45,920 nt of DNA from the NCBI GenBank assembly GCA_001784585.1, contig MFRN01000010.1:1-45920 (forward strand), in the 5' to 3' direction. Position 1 is the first letter of the stretch; each line of letters opens with the position of its first letter. This DNA comes from Candidatus Melainabacteria bacterium RIFCSPLOWO2_02_FULL_35_15 (GTDB lineage: Bacteria; Cyanobacteriota; Vampirovibrionia; 2-02-FULL-35-15). Shown one piece after another: positions 16,934 through 25,854 of this stretch. Under the pieces are notes generated by a model. That model worked only from the letters and a program-made list of their open reading frames with translations, ran no database searches and was not told the DNA's origin. Both the position numbers and the translations under genes were made by a program.

Positions 16934-18040
16934 ATGGATATCAAAGATTTATTTTTAGCTTTAACCTTTGTAGTTAAATTTTATTCTGAAAAGACTTTAA
17001 TAAAAAAACTTTATAATTCAGGTGAAAACCTGCTTGAAGTTCTTACTTCAGATAAGAACACTTTTAAATTACAAATCACAGGTGAGGAACATGAAAGGAT
17101 TAACAGACTAAGAACTGAAGTAAAGAAAACTATTATAGAAGAACTTAAAAACTCTTTAAAAGAAAAAGGAATCAAATTTATCTCTTACCCTGAAAATGAT
17201 TACCCGCTTAAACTTAAAGATATTTCAGATTCACCCCTGGGATTGTTTTACAAGGGTAATTTGTTAAATTTAAACACTTTGAAGCATATTGCAATTGTAG
17301 GTACCCGCTCTTCTACAAATTATGGAAATAATGTCACAAAGAAAATTTCCTCTCTTTTGTCCGAGCAAAATATAGTCATTGTAAGTGGCCTGGCATCAGG
17401 AATAGATACCAGTGCTCACCTTGGAGCAGTAAAATTCGGAAAGACTGTGGCAGTAGTAGGTACAGGTGTAGATAATGTTTTTCCGTCTGAAAATAAGCAG
17501 CTGGCAAAAGATATTATTTCAGGTGGCGGATTGATTTTATCTGAGTATATTCCAGACACACCTGCTTCCCCATGGAATTTCCCACAGCGAAACAGGCTTA
17601 TTAGTGCTTTAAGTGATGCAGTAATAGTTATAGAAGGAGATTTACAAAGTGGAGCTATGATAACAGCTCGTTTTGCAATTAAACAGGATAAACCACTTTT
17701 TGCACTTCCCGGACCAGTTGACTCTCTCGTTTCAAACGGACCCAATATTTTAATTAAGTCAAAAGTTGCAGAGCTTTTAACTTCTGTCGATGATGTCTTG
17801 GAAAAAATCGGAGAAAGTAAACAAATTAAACTTAATCTGGAAGATAAAAATGAAAAGCTAAACAGCTTATCTGAAAAAGAAAAAGATATTTACAGGCTTT
17901 TATCATCTGATTCGAAGGACTTTGAAAGCTTGATCCGAGAAACAAATCTTAGTGTACAGGAATTGCTGAAACACTTATCAATACTGGAACTTAAAGGGTT
18001 TGTGGAGAAGGCTGCTGACGGTGGGTTTGTCCGGCTTTAA
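16934..18040 (+). CDS. dprA: DNA-processing protein DprA/Smf
   Basis: Cytosolic protein that binds single-stranded DNA and loads RecA during natural transformation. The Rossmann-like core runs from about 90 to 300: IAIVGTRSSTNYG near 117-129, IVSGLASGIDTSAHLGAVK near 150, VVGTGVDNVFPSENKQLA, GLILSEYIPDTPASPWNFPQRNR and GAMITARFA. The N-terminal 80 residues are a helical SAM-like extension and the C-terminal 60 residues a winged helix (DprA_WH). The length of 368 is typical. The ATG follows the fliA terminator. Its last 50 bases overlap the end of the convergent cimA gene. DprA is also widespread in bacteria that are not known to be competent, so competence is not shown. Confidence 0.95.
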   Translation: MDIKDLFLALTFVVKFYSEKTLIKKLYNSGENLLEVLTSDKNTFKLQITGEEHERINRLRTEVKKTIIEELKNSLKEKGIKFISYPENDYPLKLKDISDSPLGLFYKGNLLNLNTLKHIAIVGTRSSTNYGNNVTKKISSLLSEQNIVIVSGLASGIDTSAHLGAVKFGKTVAVVGTGVDNVFPSENKQLAKDIISGGGLILSEYIPDTPASPWNFPQRNRLISALSDAVIVIEGDLQSGAMITARFAIKQDKPLFALPGPVDSLVSNGPNILIKSKVAELLTSVDDVLEKIGESKQIKLNLEDKNEKLNSLSEKEKDIYRLLSSDSKDFESLIRETNLSVQELLKHLSILELKGFVEKAADGGFVRL

Positions 18041-19598
18041 GCCTTACCCACAACCCATATTCAATACTGTCTGTTATAGCTAACCATGTAGCATCAATAA
18101 TATTGGCGCTTAAGCCTACGGTATCCCATGTAATACTTCCATCTGAAGTTTCTACACGAACCCTTGTCTTAGCTGCAGAGCCATCATGACTATCTACTAT
18201 TCTTACTTTAAAATCTACAAGCTGGAATTCTTTTAGTGCCGGATAGTAATGATTAAGTGCTTTTCTTAATGCATTATCAAGAGCATTTCCAGGACCAACA
18301 CCTAAGCTGGCAGCATGGATTACCTCACCTTTTACCTTAAGTCTTACTGTTGCTTCTGCAAGTTGTTTTGAGCTTACATTAACCCTGTAATCAATAAGCT
18401 CATAAAACTTTGGTCTTTTTTCAAGCAACTCTAATAACAATAAAACAAAACTCGCGCTTGCGCCGTCATACTGATATCCTTTGTGCTCAAGCTCCTTTAC
18501 TTTTTTTAATAATGTTTGTGCAGTTTCTTTCGGATTGTTCCCAAGATCAATTTTATTTTGCTCAGCTACTGCTAATATATTTGAAATCCCTGACTGTTCG
18601 CTTACAACAATTTTATTTGTATTTCCAACAAGTTCCGGCTCAATATGTTCATAAGTTTTTGAACTTCTTTTTATAGCGCTTGCATGTAAGCCTCCTTTAT
18701 GAGTAAAAGCAGAAAACCCGACAAAAGGCTGATGGTCATATGGATTTAAATTTAAAATGTCTGAGATTTGTCTGGAAATAGCAGTTAATTTAGTTAGATT
18801 TTTTTCAGGGAGAATCTTTTCTTTATATTTAAGTTCAAGATTTGCAATTATTGAAACCAGATTTGCATTTCCACATCGCTCCCCTATACCATTTATAGTT
18901 CCTTGTATTTGCCTGGCTCCTGATTCATAAGCAGTAATTGAGTTTGCTACAGCTAATTCACAGTCATTATGAACATGAATACCAATTAATGTTTTTTCAC
19001 CTAAAGTTTCCTTAGCTTTTAATACACCTTTTCTAATTTCTTCAGGAAGTGAACCCCCATTTGTATCGCAGAGGATGATCCCATCAGCGCCGGTATCATG
19101 AGCACATTTGATAACATTTAGAGCATATTCAGGATTTAATTTAAAACTATCAAAGTAATGTTCTGCATCAAAAAAAACCTTTTTCTTTTTTATCTTCAAA
19201 TATTCTATGCTATCCTGAATCATCTTAAGGTTTTCTTCTTTAGAAACATTTAAAGCTACATCTACATGCATATCCCATGCTTTACCAACTATAGTTATAT
19301 GTTCTGTTTTTGCCTGCAGAAGGGCGTTCAGGACAGGATCTGCCTGTGTTTTTGAGTTTGCATGTCTTGTGCTTCCAAAAGCCACTATTTTTGCATGTTT
19401 TAAATTAAGTTCCTGAACTTTTTTAAAAAACTCAACATCTTTTGGATTTGCACCAGGCCATCCGCCTTCAATAAAATCAACTCCAAGCTCATCAAGCAAT
19501 TTTGTGATTTTTAATTTGTCATCAACAGATAAGGAAATCCCTTCCATCTGGGCTCCGTCGCGGAGAGTGGTGTCGTAGATTTGCAGTTCTTTTGACAT
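17991..19598 (-). CDS. cimA: (R)-citramalate synthase
   Basis: Condenses pyruvate with acetyl-CoA to (R)-citramalate, the threonine-independent entry to isoleucine. The N-terminal TIM barrel opens with IYDTTLRDGAQMEGISLSVDDK. It has FIEGGWPGANPKD, HVHNDCELAVANS (metal-binding HxHND) and INGIGERCGNAN, all as in the CimA/HMGL-like family. The C-terminal part is the LeuA-type regulatory dimer domain (LRVKGEVIHAASLGVGPGNALDNALRKAL). EGGWPGANPKD separates CimA from 2-isopropylmalate synthase. It has 535 residues; the last 15 or so, after SIEYGLW, are an extension that reads over the end of dprA. It is a lone ile gene in the window. Feedback inhibition by isoleucine is known for the family. Confidence 0.92.
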   Translation of the reverse strand: MSKELQIYDTTLRDGAQMEGISLSVDDKLKITKLLDELGVDFIEGGWPGANPKDVEFFKKVQELNLKHAKIVAFGSTRHANSKTQADPVLNALLQAKTEHITIVGKAWDMHVDVALNVSKEENLKMIQDSIEYLKIKKKKVFFDAEHYFDSFKLNPEYALNVIKCAHDTGADGIILCDTNGGSLPEEIRKGVLKAKETLGEKTLIGIHVHNDCELAVANSITAYESGARQIQGTINGIGERCGNANLVSIIANLELKYKEKILPEKNLTKLTAISRQISDILNLNPYDHQPFVGFSAFTHKGGLHASAIKRSSKTYEHIEPELVGNTNKIVVSEQSGISNILAVAEQNKIDLGNNPKETAQTLLKKVKELEHKGYQYDGASASFVLLLLELLEKRPKFYELIDYRVNVSSKQLAEATVRLKVKGEVIHAASLGVGPGNALDNALRKALNHYYPALKEFQLVDFKVRIVDSHDGSAAKTRVRVETSDGSITWDTVGLSANIIDATWLAITDSIEYGLWVRLKAGQTHRQQPSPQTL

Positions 19599-19699
19599 AA
19601 ATTAATTTCTGCTCAATGACTAATATTAACCCGTTATGACCTCTTTTTAATTAAGTTTAGAATCTTTTAAACATTGTAGAATGTTATTTGCACTCACAT

Positions 19700-19778
19700 G
19701 TCCGAGTGGCGGAATGGCAGACGCGTACGTTTGAGGGGCGTATGGGCAACCGTAAGGGTTCAAGTCCCTTCTCGGACA
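19700..19778 (+). tRNA. tRNA-Leu (anticodon GAG)
   Basis: Full cloverleaf. The acceptor stem GTCCGAG pairs with CTCGGAC (19771-19777), with discriminator A at 19778. The D-arm stem is GCG/CGC. The anticodon stem is TACGT/GCGTA with loop TTGAGGG, so the anticodon is GAG at 19733-19735. A long variable arm follows, as expected for leucine, then the T-arm AAGGG-TTCAAGT-CCCTT. The 3' CCA is not encoded. The gene lies between cimA (minus) and an orphan gene. A two-hairpin repeat element starts 11 bases after its end. Confidence 0.95.
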
Positions 19779-19788
19779 GTTTTATAAT

Positions 19789-19864
19789 GCCGCAAAACAA
19801 GTTTGCGGCTCTCGCATCTAAGCCCTAAGTTTGATCGGATTTGGTGAATGAATCACACAAATCC
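19789..19864. repeat. Two-hairpin repeat element, copy 1
   Basis: Hairpin A (19789-19809) has arms GCCGCAAA and TTTGCGGC around the loop ACAAG. After a 27-base spacer, hairpin B (19837-19864) has outer arms GGATTTG/CAAATCC, inner arms GTGA/TCAC, the loop ATGAA and one unpaired A after the inner stem. The same layout with different stem bases is found at 31636-31712. Strand is undetermined. No T-run follows either hairpin, so it is not a normal terminator. Confidence 0.65.
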
Positions 19865-19973
19865 TATAGTTGTTAGACGAATACTTCTGAACCTTAAATA
19901 GATTTAATATATTTTTTTTTGAGTATGTTTAAATAGTAGTTGCATTGTTATAAAAAAATCTAAGGAGAAAAAG

Positions 19974-20396
19974 ATGAGTAGTTTATCAATGAGAGAAATA
20001 AATGCTAATTTCAAAAGATTTATAAGTATTTTTAAGAAAGAAGATGACCTAGATTATAGAGCAAGTGTAGATGAAGAAATTGCTAAGTGCCAAGCTGGAG
20101 CAAAGTCTGTAGAGGTAATTATTAGAAATGGATTAATAATTACTCCTCAAGGTGAAAACCCTGGTTGTGTAAAAGTCAAATTGGTTTATACACCTCAAGA
20201 TGAAGACTCTCCAGAAGACATACAAACAAATTTATTCAGAGGTGGGTCTCAACATGCTGCTTTATTTGAAGCAATACAAAGATTTAATAACATTGCAGAG
20301 TGGAAATCTTTGCCAGAAGAAGTAAGAAAAGAAGCAAGAGAGCAATATAAACAGGAAAAACCTTTCTTAAATATTGTAATTTCATTTGCTCTCTGA
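19974..20396 (+). CDS. Hypothetical 140-residue protein
   Basis: Not recognised. A clear TAAGGAG ribosome-binding site lies about 9 bases before the ATG, so it is a real gene. The product is soluble and acidic, without a signal peptide. It contains a beta-rich middle (SVEVIIRNGLIITPQ, CVKVKLVYTPQDE) followed by helices with NIAEWKSLPEEVRKEAREQY. It lies between tRNA-Leu and a secreted cysteine-protease-like gene on the same strand (about 36 bases gap). No function is proposed. Confidence 0.65.
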   Translation: MSSLSMREINANFKRFISIFKKEDDLDYRASVDEEIAKCQAGAKSVEVIIRNGLIITPQGENPGCVKVKLVYTPQDEDSPEDIQTNLFRGGSQHAALFEAIQRFNNIAEWKSLPEEVRKEAREQYKQEKPFLNIVISFAL

Positions 20397-20432
20397 TATA
20401 ATTTTAACAATCAATTTACCCTTAACAAACTT

Positions 20433-21239
20433 ATGAGTATGAAAGTACTACCAGTGTGCTTTTTAAGCGGATTCATGGCACTTGCATCAGCTCTGGGAGC
20501 AGATTCACCAGCCAGTAAGCCTATGCCAGATTTTTGCCAAGAAAATAAAAACCTCCCGGATAATGGTTTAACTTATTGCGGACCAGTTGCAGCATCGAAT
20601 ATATTAGTTCATCTGGACAGAAATAAATTTCAAAATCTGCTTGATGTAACTGATCCGACAGACAGTGATCAGCTTAAACTCATTCAACTTTTGGGCTCAA
20701 ATAGGTATATGAGAACCTCTATACATGGAACTTCCCCTATTAATTTAATGAGTGGACTGGAACAATATATTACTGATAGAGGCTATATAACATCCATAAA
20801 GTGGAGAGGAAAAGAAAATGGTGGCAAATATTCAGCTGGTACAGAGCTTCCGGATCCAGCCTGGTTAAAAAAAGAAATTGAAAATGGTTCACATGCAGTT
20901 TTAATTATGGGGTTTTATGAAAAGCTGGAAGGGGGAATAACTTTATTTTTAAGAAGCGGAGCACATTATGTAACCTTAAATGGCTTTAAAAGTGATAGAG
21001 AAATTTTTATACATGATCCTGGTCCCCATAGCGGCAAAGAAACTAAGAAAGAGTTATATAAACTAGTTCCAATCCAGGATGATTGTCGTATGGGAAGTGG
21101 CCTTGGGGGATCAACCAGATCTGCAAAAGGTTACTGGATGCTGGAAGCTATAAATCCGATAAACCCATCGCCTGTTCTTATCCTTGAAGGAGCAGTAGTA
21201 TTTAAAATAGAAGATCGTGTTGCTGCCAGACAGAAATAA
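20433..21239 (+). CDS. Secreted C39-like cysteine protease domain protein
   Basis: A 268-residue exported protein. Signal peptide at residues 1-23 (MSMKVLPVCFLSGFMALASA, cleavage near LGA). The mature part looks like a papain-like C39-type domain: Cys in LTYCGPVAASNIL (about residue 48-58), His in SGAHYVTLNGF near 176, and Asp in IFIHDPGPH near 192. This matches a Cys-His-Asp triad and the HDPG signature of C39-like proteins that are not tied to ABC exporters. Its role may be peptide or peptidoglycan cleavage, or a non-enzymatic fold. It lies about 110 bases before another exported orphan gene. The fold is moderately sure; the substrate is unknown. Confidence 0.7.
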   Translation: MSMKVLPVCFLSGFMALASALGADSPASKPMPDFCQENKNLPDNGLTYCGPVAASNILVHLDRNKFQNLLDVTDPTDSDQLKLIQLLGSNRYMRTSIHGTSPINLMSGLEQYITDRGYITSIKWRGKENGGKYSAGTELPDPAWLKKEIENGSHAVLIMGFYEKLEGGITLFLRSGAHYVTLNGFKSDREIFIHDPGPHSGKETKKELYKLVPIQDDCRMGSGLGGSTRSAKGYWMLEAINPINPSPVLILEGAVVFKIEDRVAARQK

Positions 21240-21350
21240 CTTACGTAGTTCTTAATTAGGTATAAATCACTTTGTAATGCTAAAAGTTTTAGATTATTTT
21301 TTAATTTCAAGCCTTATGTTAGTATGTGTCAGGAATAAAGGAGAAACAAA

Positions 21351-21896
21351 ATGATAAGTCGCCTAGTTATATTAATTTGTTTTCTCTTTGTACAAGTACT
21401 GCTTGGGGATATTGGATTTTGTGAAGAAAATCAGTTCAATCTTGAAGTTAATAAGCCAGGAATCATCGAGCAGGCACTATTAAGTCAGGCAATTGAAAAT
21501 GATCCTGTAGTAAAAAACCTTGATAAAGAACTGTCAAAAGCAGGTCTTGTAAGGAACATCGGAAGTTTAGCTGCTACATCAAATATGATAAGTGTAAGAA
21601 TTCTTAATCTTAGTTCAAATGACAGTTCCATTAAATTTTTAACTAATGGGCTTCAGCTCGGCAGTGATGCCATAAATATTACAACTATAGGATATAAGAT
21701 GTATAAAGAGAAAAAATTAAAGAAAGAGATTGAGGAAAGAATTAATTTTATAAAATCAGAATTGTTTAATCTTTTTGCCCGCTTAGAATCTTCAAGTGAT
21801 GATGTAGAAGCAAAGAACAGGCTAATCGATCTTGTAGGAGAAAATTCTACAAATGATTATCTAAATTGGTTAGAGAGCAGATCTAAAGGAAATTAA
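21351..21896 (+). CDS. Hypothetical secreted 181-residue protein
   Basis: Not recognised. It has a signal peptide at 1-24 (MISRLVILICFLFVQVLLGD, cleavage near CEEN; a Cys at 24 is not in a clear lipobox). The mature part is helical and charged, with KMYKEKKLKKEIEERINFIK and LFARLESSSDDVEAK. A GGAGAAACAAA ribosome-binding site precedes the ATG. It follows the C39-like gene on the same strand, and both are exported, so they may belong to the same process. Confidence 0.6.
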   Translation: MISRLVILICFLFVQVLLGDIGFCEENQFNLEVNKPGIIEQALLSQAIENDPVVKNLDKELSKAGLVRNIGSLAATSNMISVRILNLSSNDSSIKFLTNGLQLGSDAINITTIGYKMYKEKKLKKEIEERINFIKSELFNLFARLESSSDDVEAKNRLIDLVGENSTNDYLNWLESRSKGN

Positions 21897-21969
21897 TTTT
21901 TTAATGTGTATATAAAACGTTCTAAACCTTGTATTTACTTTAAAGCATTTCTAAAAACAGTAAATAAGT

Positions 21970-21975
21970 TATAAT
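21970..21975 (+). promoter_or_regulatory. Possible -10 box (TATAAT) of the rpsR-rpmB operon
   Basis: An exact TATAAT lies about 40 bases before the rpsR ATG in a strongly AT-rich region. No clear -35 box was found at the usual distance, so the assignment is tentative. Confidence 0.3.
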
Positions 21976-22016
21976 TTATAAGCTAATTGAGAAATTAAAA
22001 AAGTTTTGGAGTAATT

Positions 22017-22238
22017 ATGGCATTTCAGAAAAAAAAATGGATACCAGCTTTAGAACCTGATGTAAAAGAAATTGATTTTAAGGATGTACGCTTTTTATCA
22101 CGCTATGTTACAGACAGAGGCAGAATCCTGCCAAGAAAAATTACAGGCTTATCCTGTAAGCAACAAAAAATGATTACCCGCGCAATAAAACGTGCAAGGC
22201 AAATGAGTTTACTTCCATTTATAAATTACGGTACATAA
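22017..22238 (+). CDS. rpsR: 30S ribosomal protein bS18
   Basis: A 73-residue ribosomal protein S18. The family core is complete: DFKDVRFLSRYVTDRGRILPRKITGLSCKQQKMITRAIKRARQMSLLPF. It binds bS6 and 16S rRNA at the platform of the small subunit. A GGAG box is placed 7 bases before the ATG. rpmB follows 13 bases later. In many bacteria rpsR sits with rpsF and ssb; these are not here. Confidence 0.97.
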   Translation: MAFQKKKWIPALEPDVKEIDFKDVRFLSRYVTDRGRILPRKITGLSCKQQKMITRAIKRARQMSLLPFINYGT

Positions 22239-22251
22239 TTAGAGAAAAAAT

Positions 22252-22521
22252 ATGTCGAGAAGATGTGATATTTCAGGTAAAAAAGCACAAAGAGGAATGA
22301 AGTATTCATTCCTCAGAGCACACTTTAACCCTACTGCTAAAAGAAAATTTGAAGTAAATCTTCAGACTGTAAAAACCACTGTCAATGGAAAAAGAGTAAA
22401 GCTAAAAATTGCAGCCTCGGTATTAAAAGCTCATCCTGAAATCAGAAGCGGAATAATACTCCCGCTAAAGAAAAGATCCAGAAAAAAAATCAAGAAACTT
22501 CTATCAGCTGCTAAACCTTAG
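22252..22521 (+). CDS. rpmB: 50S ribosomal protein bL28
   Basis: The 89-residue ribosomal protein L28. It starts with the family signature SRRCDISGKKAQRGMKYSFLRAH and has KRKFEVNLQTVKTTVNGKRVKLKIAASVLKA. It is 13 bases after rpsR, so the two form one operon. Its last 11 bases overlap the end of the convergent sixA. Confidence 0.96.
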   Translation: MSRRCDISGKKAQRGMKYSFLRAHFNPTAKRKFEVNLQTVKTTVNGKRVKLKIAASVLKAHPEIRSGIILPLKKRSRKKIKKLLSAAKP

Positions 22522-23017
22522 TCTCATTTTTAATCTTCATCTTTTTAACAAGTTTTGAAGTAATTAACCATTCAAGCTCACCAGACATTTCAATATTATT
22601 TTCAAAGTTGACTTTTGCCAAAGCTCCTTTTTTTAAAGTAATTCTTTCTGCCCCAATAAGCCTGCCTAAAAATATTTCCAGGTCAGGACAGTGCCCTACA
22701 ATAAGCAGGTTCTTACATGATGAATATTCCATTAATCCTCTTGATATTTCCTTGCTTGAAGCTCCGCAACCCAAGAAATCAACAATCTTTAAATCAGGCT
22801 TAGGATCTATATTTGACACAAATATTTCTGCTGTTTGTTTAGCTCTTATATATGGACTTGATAAGACTAGTCCTAATTTTGCATCCAGTTTATTAAAAAA
22901 CAAACCAAGTTTATTTATTTTTTCAATACCTTCATCAGTTAACGCTCTGTCAAAATCATTTAAACCATTTCCAATATCATGTGCATGACCATGTCTTAAA
23001 ATATATATTTCCTGCAT
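22511..23017 (-). CDS. sixA: Phosphohistidine phosphatase SixA
   Basis: Histidine-phosphatase (phosphoglycerate mutase-like) family of 168 residues. The catalytic RHG motif is LRHGHAHD at residues 7-14, followed by DFDRALTDEGIEKI. The second family stretch is VLSSPYIRAKQTAEIF near 56-71 and the late His is in IVGHCPDLEIFLGRLIGA. These are the usual SixA features. SixA removes phosphate from histidine of phosphorelay proteins. The start lies 14 bases after the preceding 124-residue gene on the same strand, so the two are probably one operon. Confidence 0.88.
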   Translation of the reverse strand: MQEIYILRHGHAHDIGNGLNDFDRALTDEGIEKINKLGLFFNKLDAKLGLVLSSPYIRAKQTAEIFVSNIDPKPDLKIVDFLGCGASSKEISRGLMEYSSCKNLLIVGHCPDLEIFLGRLIGAERITLKKGALAKVNFENNIEMSGELEWLITSKLVKKMKIKNETKV

Positions 23018-23030
23018 TAGAGATTATTAA

Positions 23031-23405
23031 TTAACGTTTCAGAGCTAAATCGTGTTTTTGCCATTCAAGCTGTAGCTTGTCCAGAAGACTAATTACATTT
23101 AAAAATTGATTTTTATATGATTTAACGGTTTTTTTGTCTGTATTATTTTCGAAGTCAAATCTTTTTAATACCATCTCCAGATCACTGATTACTGTTTTAC
23201 ATGACTTTTTAATTGCAATCCTAAGCTGAATGTTGTCTTTTCCTCTGGTAACTAACTCCTGGCGAGAGCTTGTTATTGCCAAATCATTGCCGGGCTTAAG
23301 TGCTAATTCAATTAATTCCTGAGCAGTTAACTTTTCAAAAACAATATTTTCAGAATAAGCCAGAATACAATCATTTAAAGTTTTAGATTCCATTAGGGTT
23401 GTCAT
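23031..23405 (-). CDS. Hypothetical helical protein upstream of sixA
   Basis: Not recognised. The 124 residues are predicted to be mostly helical by eye, with long amphipathic stretches (KSCKTVISDLEMVLKRFDFEN and YKNQFLNVISLLDKLQLEW). It has no signal peptide or membrane segment. It is directly upstream of sixA with a gap of only 14 bases, so it may be a partner of the same process; a small helical bundle such as an Hpt-like domain would fit, but no phosphorylatable His in a typical motif can be pointed out. Confidence 0.55.
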   Translation of the reverse strand: MTTLMESKTLNDCILAYSENIVFEKLTAQELIELALKPGNDLAITSSRQELVTRGKDNIQLRIAIKKSCKTVISDLEMVLKRFDFENNTDKKTVKSYKNQFLNVISLLDKLQLEWQKHDLALKR

Positions 23406-23638
23406 TTAATATTGGCCTCGCTACTTAAGATGCTACCTACATAAAAAGTTACTAGATTGTTTAAAGTAATTAAGAAAAATTAAGAAATAAATAATTATTG
23501 CTTGAGATTGGCAAATTAAAATATTAACAAAAGTTTAACTTTTTAAAGTTTTATTTGTTATTTATTGAAAATAGGTGAAAATACAACAATTTAATCTAAC
23601 AAGACAGTTAAAATAGCAAGTTAATAGCAATCTCGTTA

Positions 23639-25783
23639 TTACGATTTTATATTATAAAGCTTTAAATATGTCCAGTAATTTGAAAAAACCTTCTTTACAT
23701 AGTTTCTGGTTTCATCATATGGAATTTTTTCTACAAAAAAATCCATATCATTTTCTTGAAACTTGCTCACCCAGCTTTTTACTGCTACTGGCCCTGCATT
23801 ATAGCCGGCTACAGCAAGTAAAGGATTATTTAATTCACCAATTAAACCATTTAAGTAATGTATACCAAATACAATATTTGTCTGAGGATCAAAAAGCACA
23901 TCGCGTGATTTTACATTAACTTTCAGTTCCCGCGATATTTCTTTGGCTGTTGGAATAATTAACTGCATAAGCCCGCAGGCATTTGAAATTGAGCAGGCGT
24001 ATGGATCGTATTTTGATTCCTGTCTTATAAGAGCACATACTAAGAAAGGGTCTACATTTTTATAACGGGAAGAGGTATTTAAAATATACTGCCAGAAATG
24101 TAATGGATATGCCAGCCTCCACATTTGACTGCTTTGGTTTAGTGAATAATTAGAAATAATGGAACTTGAAATATTTATGGAGTTTTCATACTCAGAATTT
24201 AAAGCTTTTAGCCAGGCTGTAATTTTTTTTGAAGGAGATTTACTTTTCCCTATTAAATCAATTGCTTCGCTATACTGCTGAAGTCTGATTAGTTCTGCCA
24301 CGGTTACACCAAAACACTTCTTTGCAGTTTCATACTTAACAACAGAGGGAATAGACCATAAATCTTCATTTAAAACATTAGAGCCTGTCTGCACATTCCA
24401 TTTAAAATCTTTCTGTCCGTTTAACGCCAGAAGACGATTTTGTGCCCTGAAGGAATAATAATTATCAAATAAAATATTTGCAGTTACTGTGTAGTATTCT
24501 TTTGCTTTAACTTTTTCACTCTTAAGTTCGCAAATTTTACCAAGCCAGAATCCAATCTTAGCTCTGGTATCAGATTTTGAATTTACAGAAGAATCTTTTG
24601 AAAGTTCGAAATATTTACCACCCAATTCTCCTGCCTCATTATATTTTCTGTCTTTAATTTTATCCCACATAATTTCCCAGACAGCATCCAGAGTAAACTC
24701 TGTGTTTGGGTAGGAATCTATCAGGTTCAGCAGCTTATGTTCCCGTCTTATATCATTTTCTTCTAAAATCGCCTGTTTATAAAGAGCATAATAAGCAAGA
24801 CCTGGAATATCTTTTTCTACCTTTTCCCAGAATGACTTCTTCATAAATGAAGGAACTGATTTTGATGAAAATAAAAGTGCCTGTTTTGCATGTTTAGATT
24901 TTGGAAAATGATAAGCAAATTCTTTCAGGTAATTACAGGCTTCAGAATTATTTCCAGTTCTGATTAATGAATAACCAAGTTTGTAATATTTCTGAATATT
25001 GTTTCCGATTTTATAATATTTAGCTGCTTTAGCATAGTCCTTTTTATAAAAAAATACTTCACCAAGCAGCGAATAATCATCAGATTTTAAATAAGGTTTC
25101 ACCCTGGAAAAAAAAACTGATATTTCATTGGCAAAACGTCCATCAGGACTTAATTTTAAATACTCTCTCCAGTATTCAAGAGCCTCTTTAAATCTTTTAT
25201 TATTATATGCATTTTCACCTAAATAATAATTAGTAGCAATTCCAAACTGTGTTTTTGGATACCGGGATTTTAGAGTCGAAAGAGTATTTAGTGCATCTTT
25301 TGTAAAGCGCAGCCTTAACTGGGTTTGTGCCAAATAATATTTAGCCTGAGGCACAGAATGTGAATATGGAAATTCACGTATAAGCCTATTAAAATATTTC
25401 AATGCTACCAAGTCATTCCCAAGCCGTGTATTTAAATATGCATAGTGAAATATTACTCTTTCCTTAAGAGGATAATTTTTATCAAGGAGCTTTTCATATA
25501 TTAAAATAGCTTTATTAAAATCGTTTTTTTCTTCATAAAGTTTAGCTAATATATAATCTTTTTTATATTCAGTATAACCGGAAAGCTCATCTATATTTTC
25601 AAGATTTGATATAGCATTATCAGTATCCAGCTTGCTTAGTGTAATAGCTTTATCTAAAACAGTCTGTGATTTTGGATCTTCCTGAGGGATATTATTAACT
25701 GAGTTAGATTTAAAAAAAAGTAAAGTACCGATTAATAATATTATTAAAAGAGGAAAATGTTTTATTTTAAGTGATGTTTTCAT
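23639..25783 (-). CDS. slt: Soluble-type lytic transglycosylase with TPR repeats
   Basis: Exported peptidoglycan lytic transglycosylase of 714 residues. A signal peptide or anchor is at about 8-28. Residues 60-500 are TPR-like repeats (for example EEKNDFNKAILIYEKLLDKNYP, YFNRLIREFPYSHSVPQAKYYL). The catalytic SLT domain is at the C-terminus: ALIRQESKYDPYACS with catalytic Glu589, followed by GLMQLIIPTAKE, DPQTNIVFGIHYL and LAVAGYNAGPVAV. It cleaves the MurNAc-GlcNAc bond to 1,6-anhydroMurNAc. The layout resembles E. coli Slt70 although the helical part is TPR-like. There is an ATG start, about 70 bases from the divergent uvrA. Confidence 0.88.
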   Translation of the reverse strand: MKTSLKIKHFPLLIILLIGTLLFFKSNSVNNIPQEDPKSQTVLDKAITLSKLDTDNAISNLENIDELSGYTEYKKDYILAKLYEEKNDFNKAILIYEKLLDKNYPLKERVIFHYAYLNTRLGNDLVALKYFNRLIREFPYSHSVPQAKYYLAQTQLRLRFTKDALNTLSTLKSRYPKTQFGIATNYYLGENAYNNKRFKEALEYWREYLKLSPDGRFANEISVFFSRVKPYLKSDDYSLLGEVFFYKKDYAKAAKYYKIGNNIQKYYKLGYSLIRTGNNSEACNYLKEFAYHFPKSKHAKQALLFSSKSVPSFMKKSFWEKVEKDIPGLAYYALYKQAILEENDIRREHKLLNLIDSYPNTEFTLDAVWEIMWDKIKDRKYNEAGELGGKYFELSKDSSVNSKSDTRAKIGFWLGKICELKSEKVKAKEYYTVTANILFDNYYSFRAQNRLLALNGQKDFKWNVQTGSNVLNEDLWSIPSVVKYETAKKCFGVTVAELIRLQQYSEAIDLIGKSKSPSKKITAWLKALNSEYENSINISSSIISNYSLNQSSQMWRLAYPLHFWQYILNTSSRYKNVDPFLVCALIRQESKYDPYACSISNACGLMQLIIPTAKEISRELKVNVKSRDVLFDPQTNIVFGIHYLNGLIGELNNPLLAVAGYNAGPVAVKSWVSKFQENDMDFFVEKIPYDETRNYVKKVFSNYWTYLKLYNIKS

Positions 25784-25820
25784 TTTATTGTTTGCAAGTA
25801 AGTGTTTTTATTATAAGATT

Positions 25821-25848
25821 ATAGGGGCGTATTGTAATACACCTTTAC
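25821..25848. repeat. Decayed REP-family palindrome upstream of uvrA
   Basis: The left half TAGGGGCGTATTG closely resembles the arms of other copies, and the right half TAATACACCTTTAC complements it imperfectly. It ends 6 bases before the uvrA ATG. Four or more mismatched pairs show decay. Confidence 0.5.
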
Positions 25849-25854
25849 AGACAT

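Noticed and set aside
19700-21900. Genomic island integrated at tRNA-Leu
   Set aside because: No integrase gene and no repeated copy of the tRNA 3' end were seen downstream; the orphan genes have base composition like their neighbours.
23406-23638. Possible small RNA or gene in the 230-base gap after the 124-residue gene
   Set aside because: AT-rich sequence with only short weak inverted repeats and a 7-base direct repeat; nothing supported by structure or frame.
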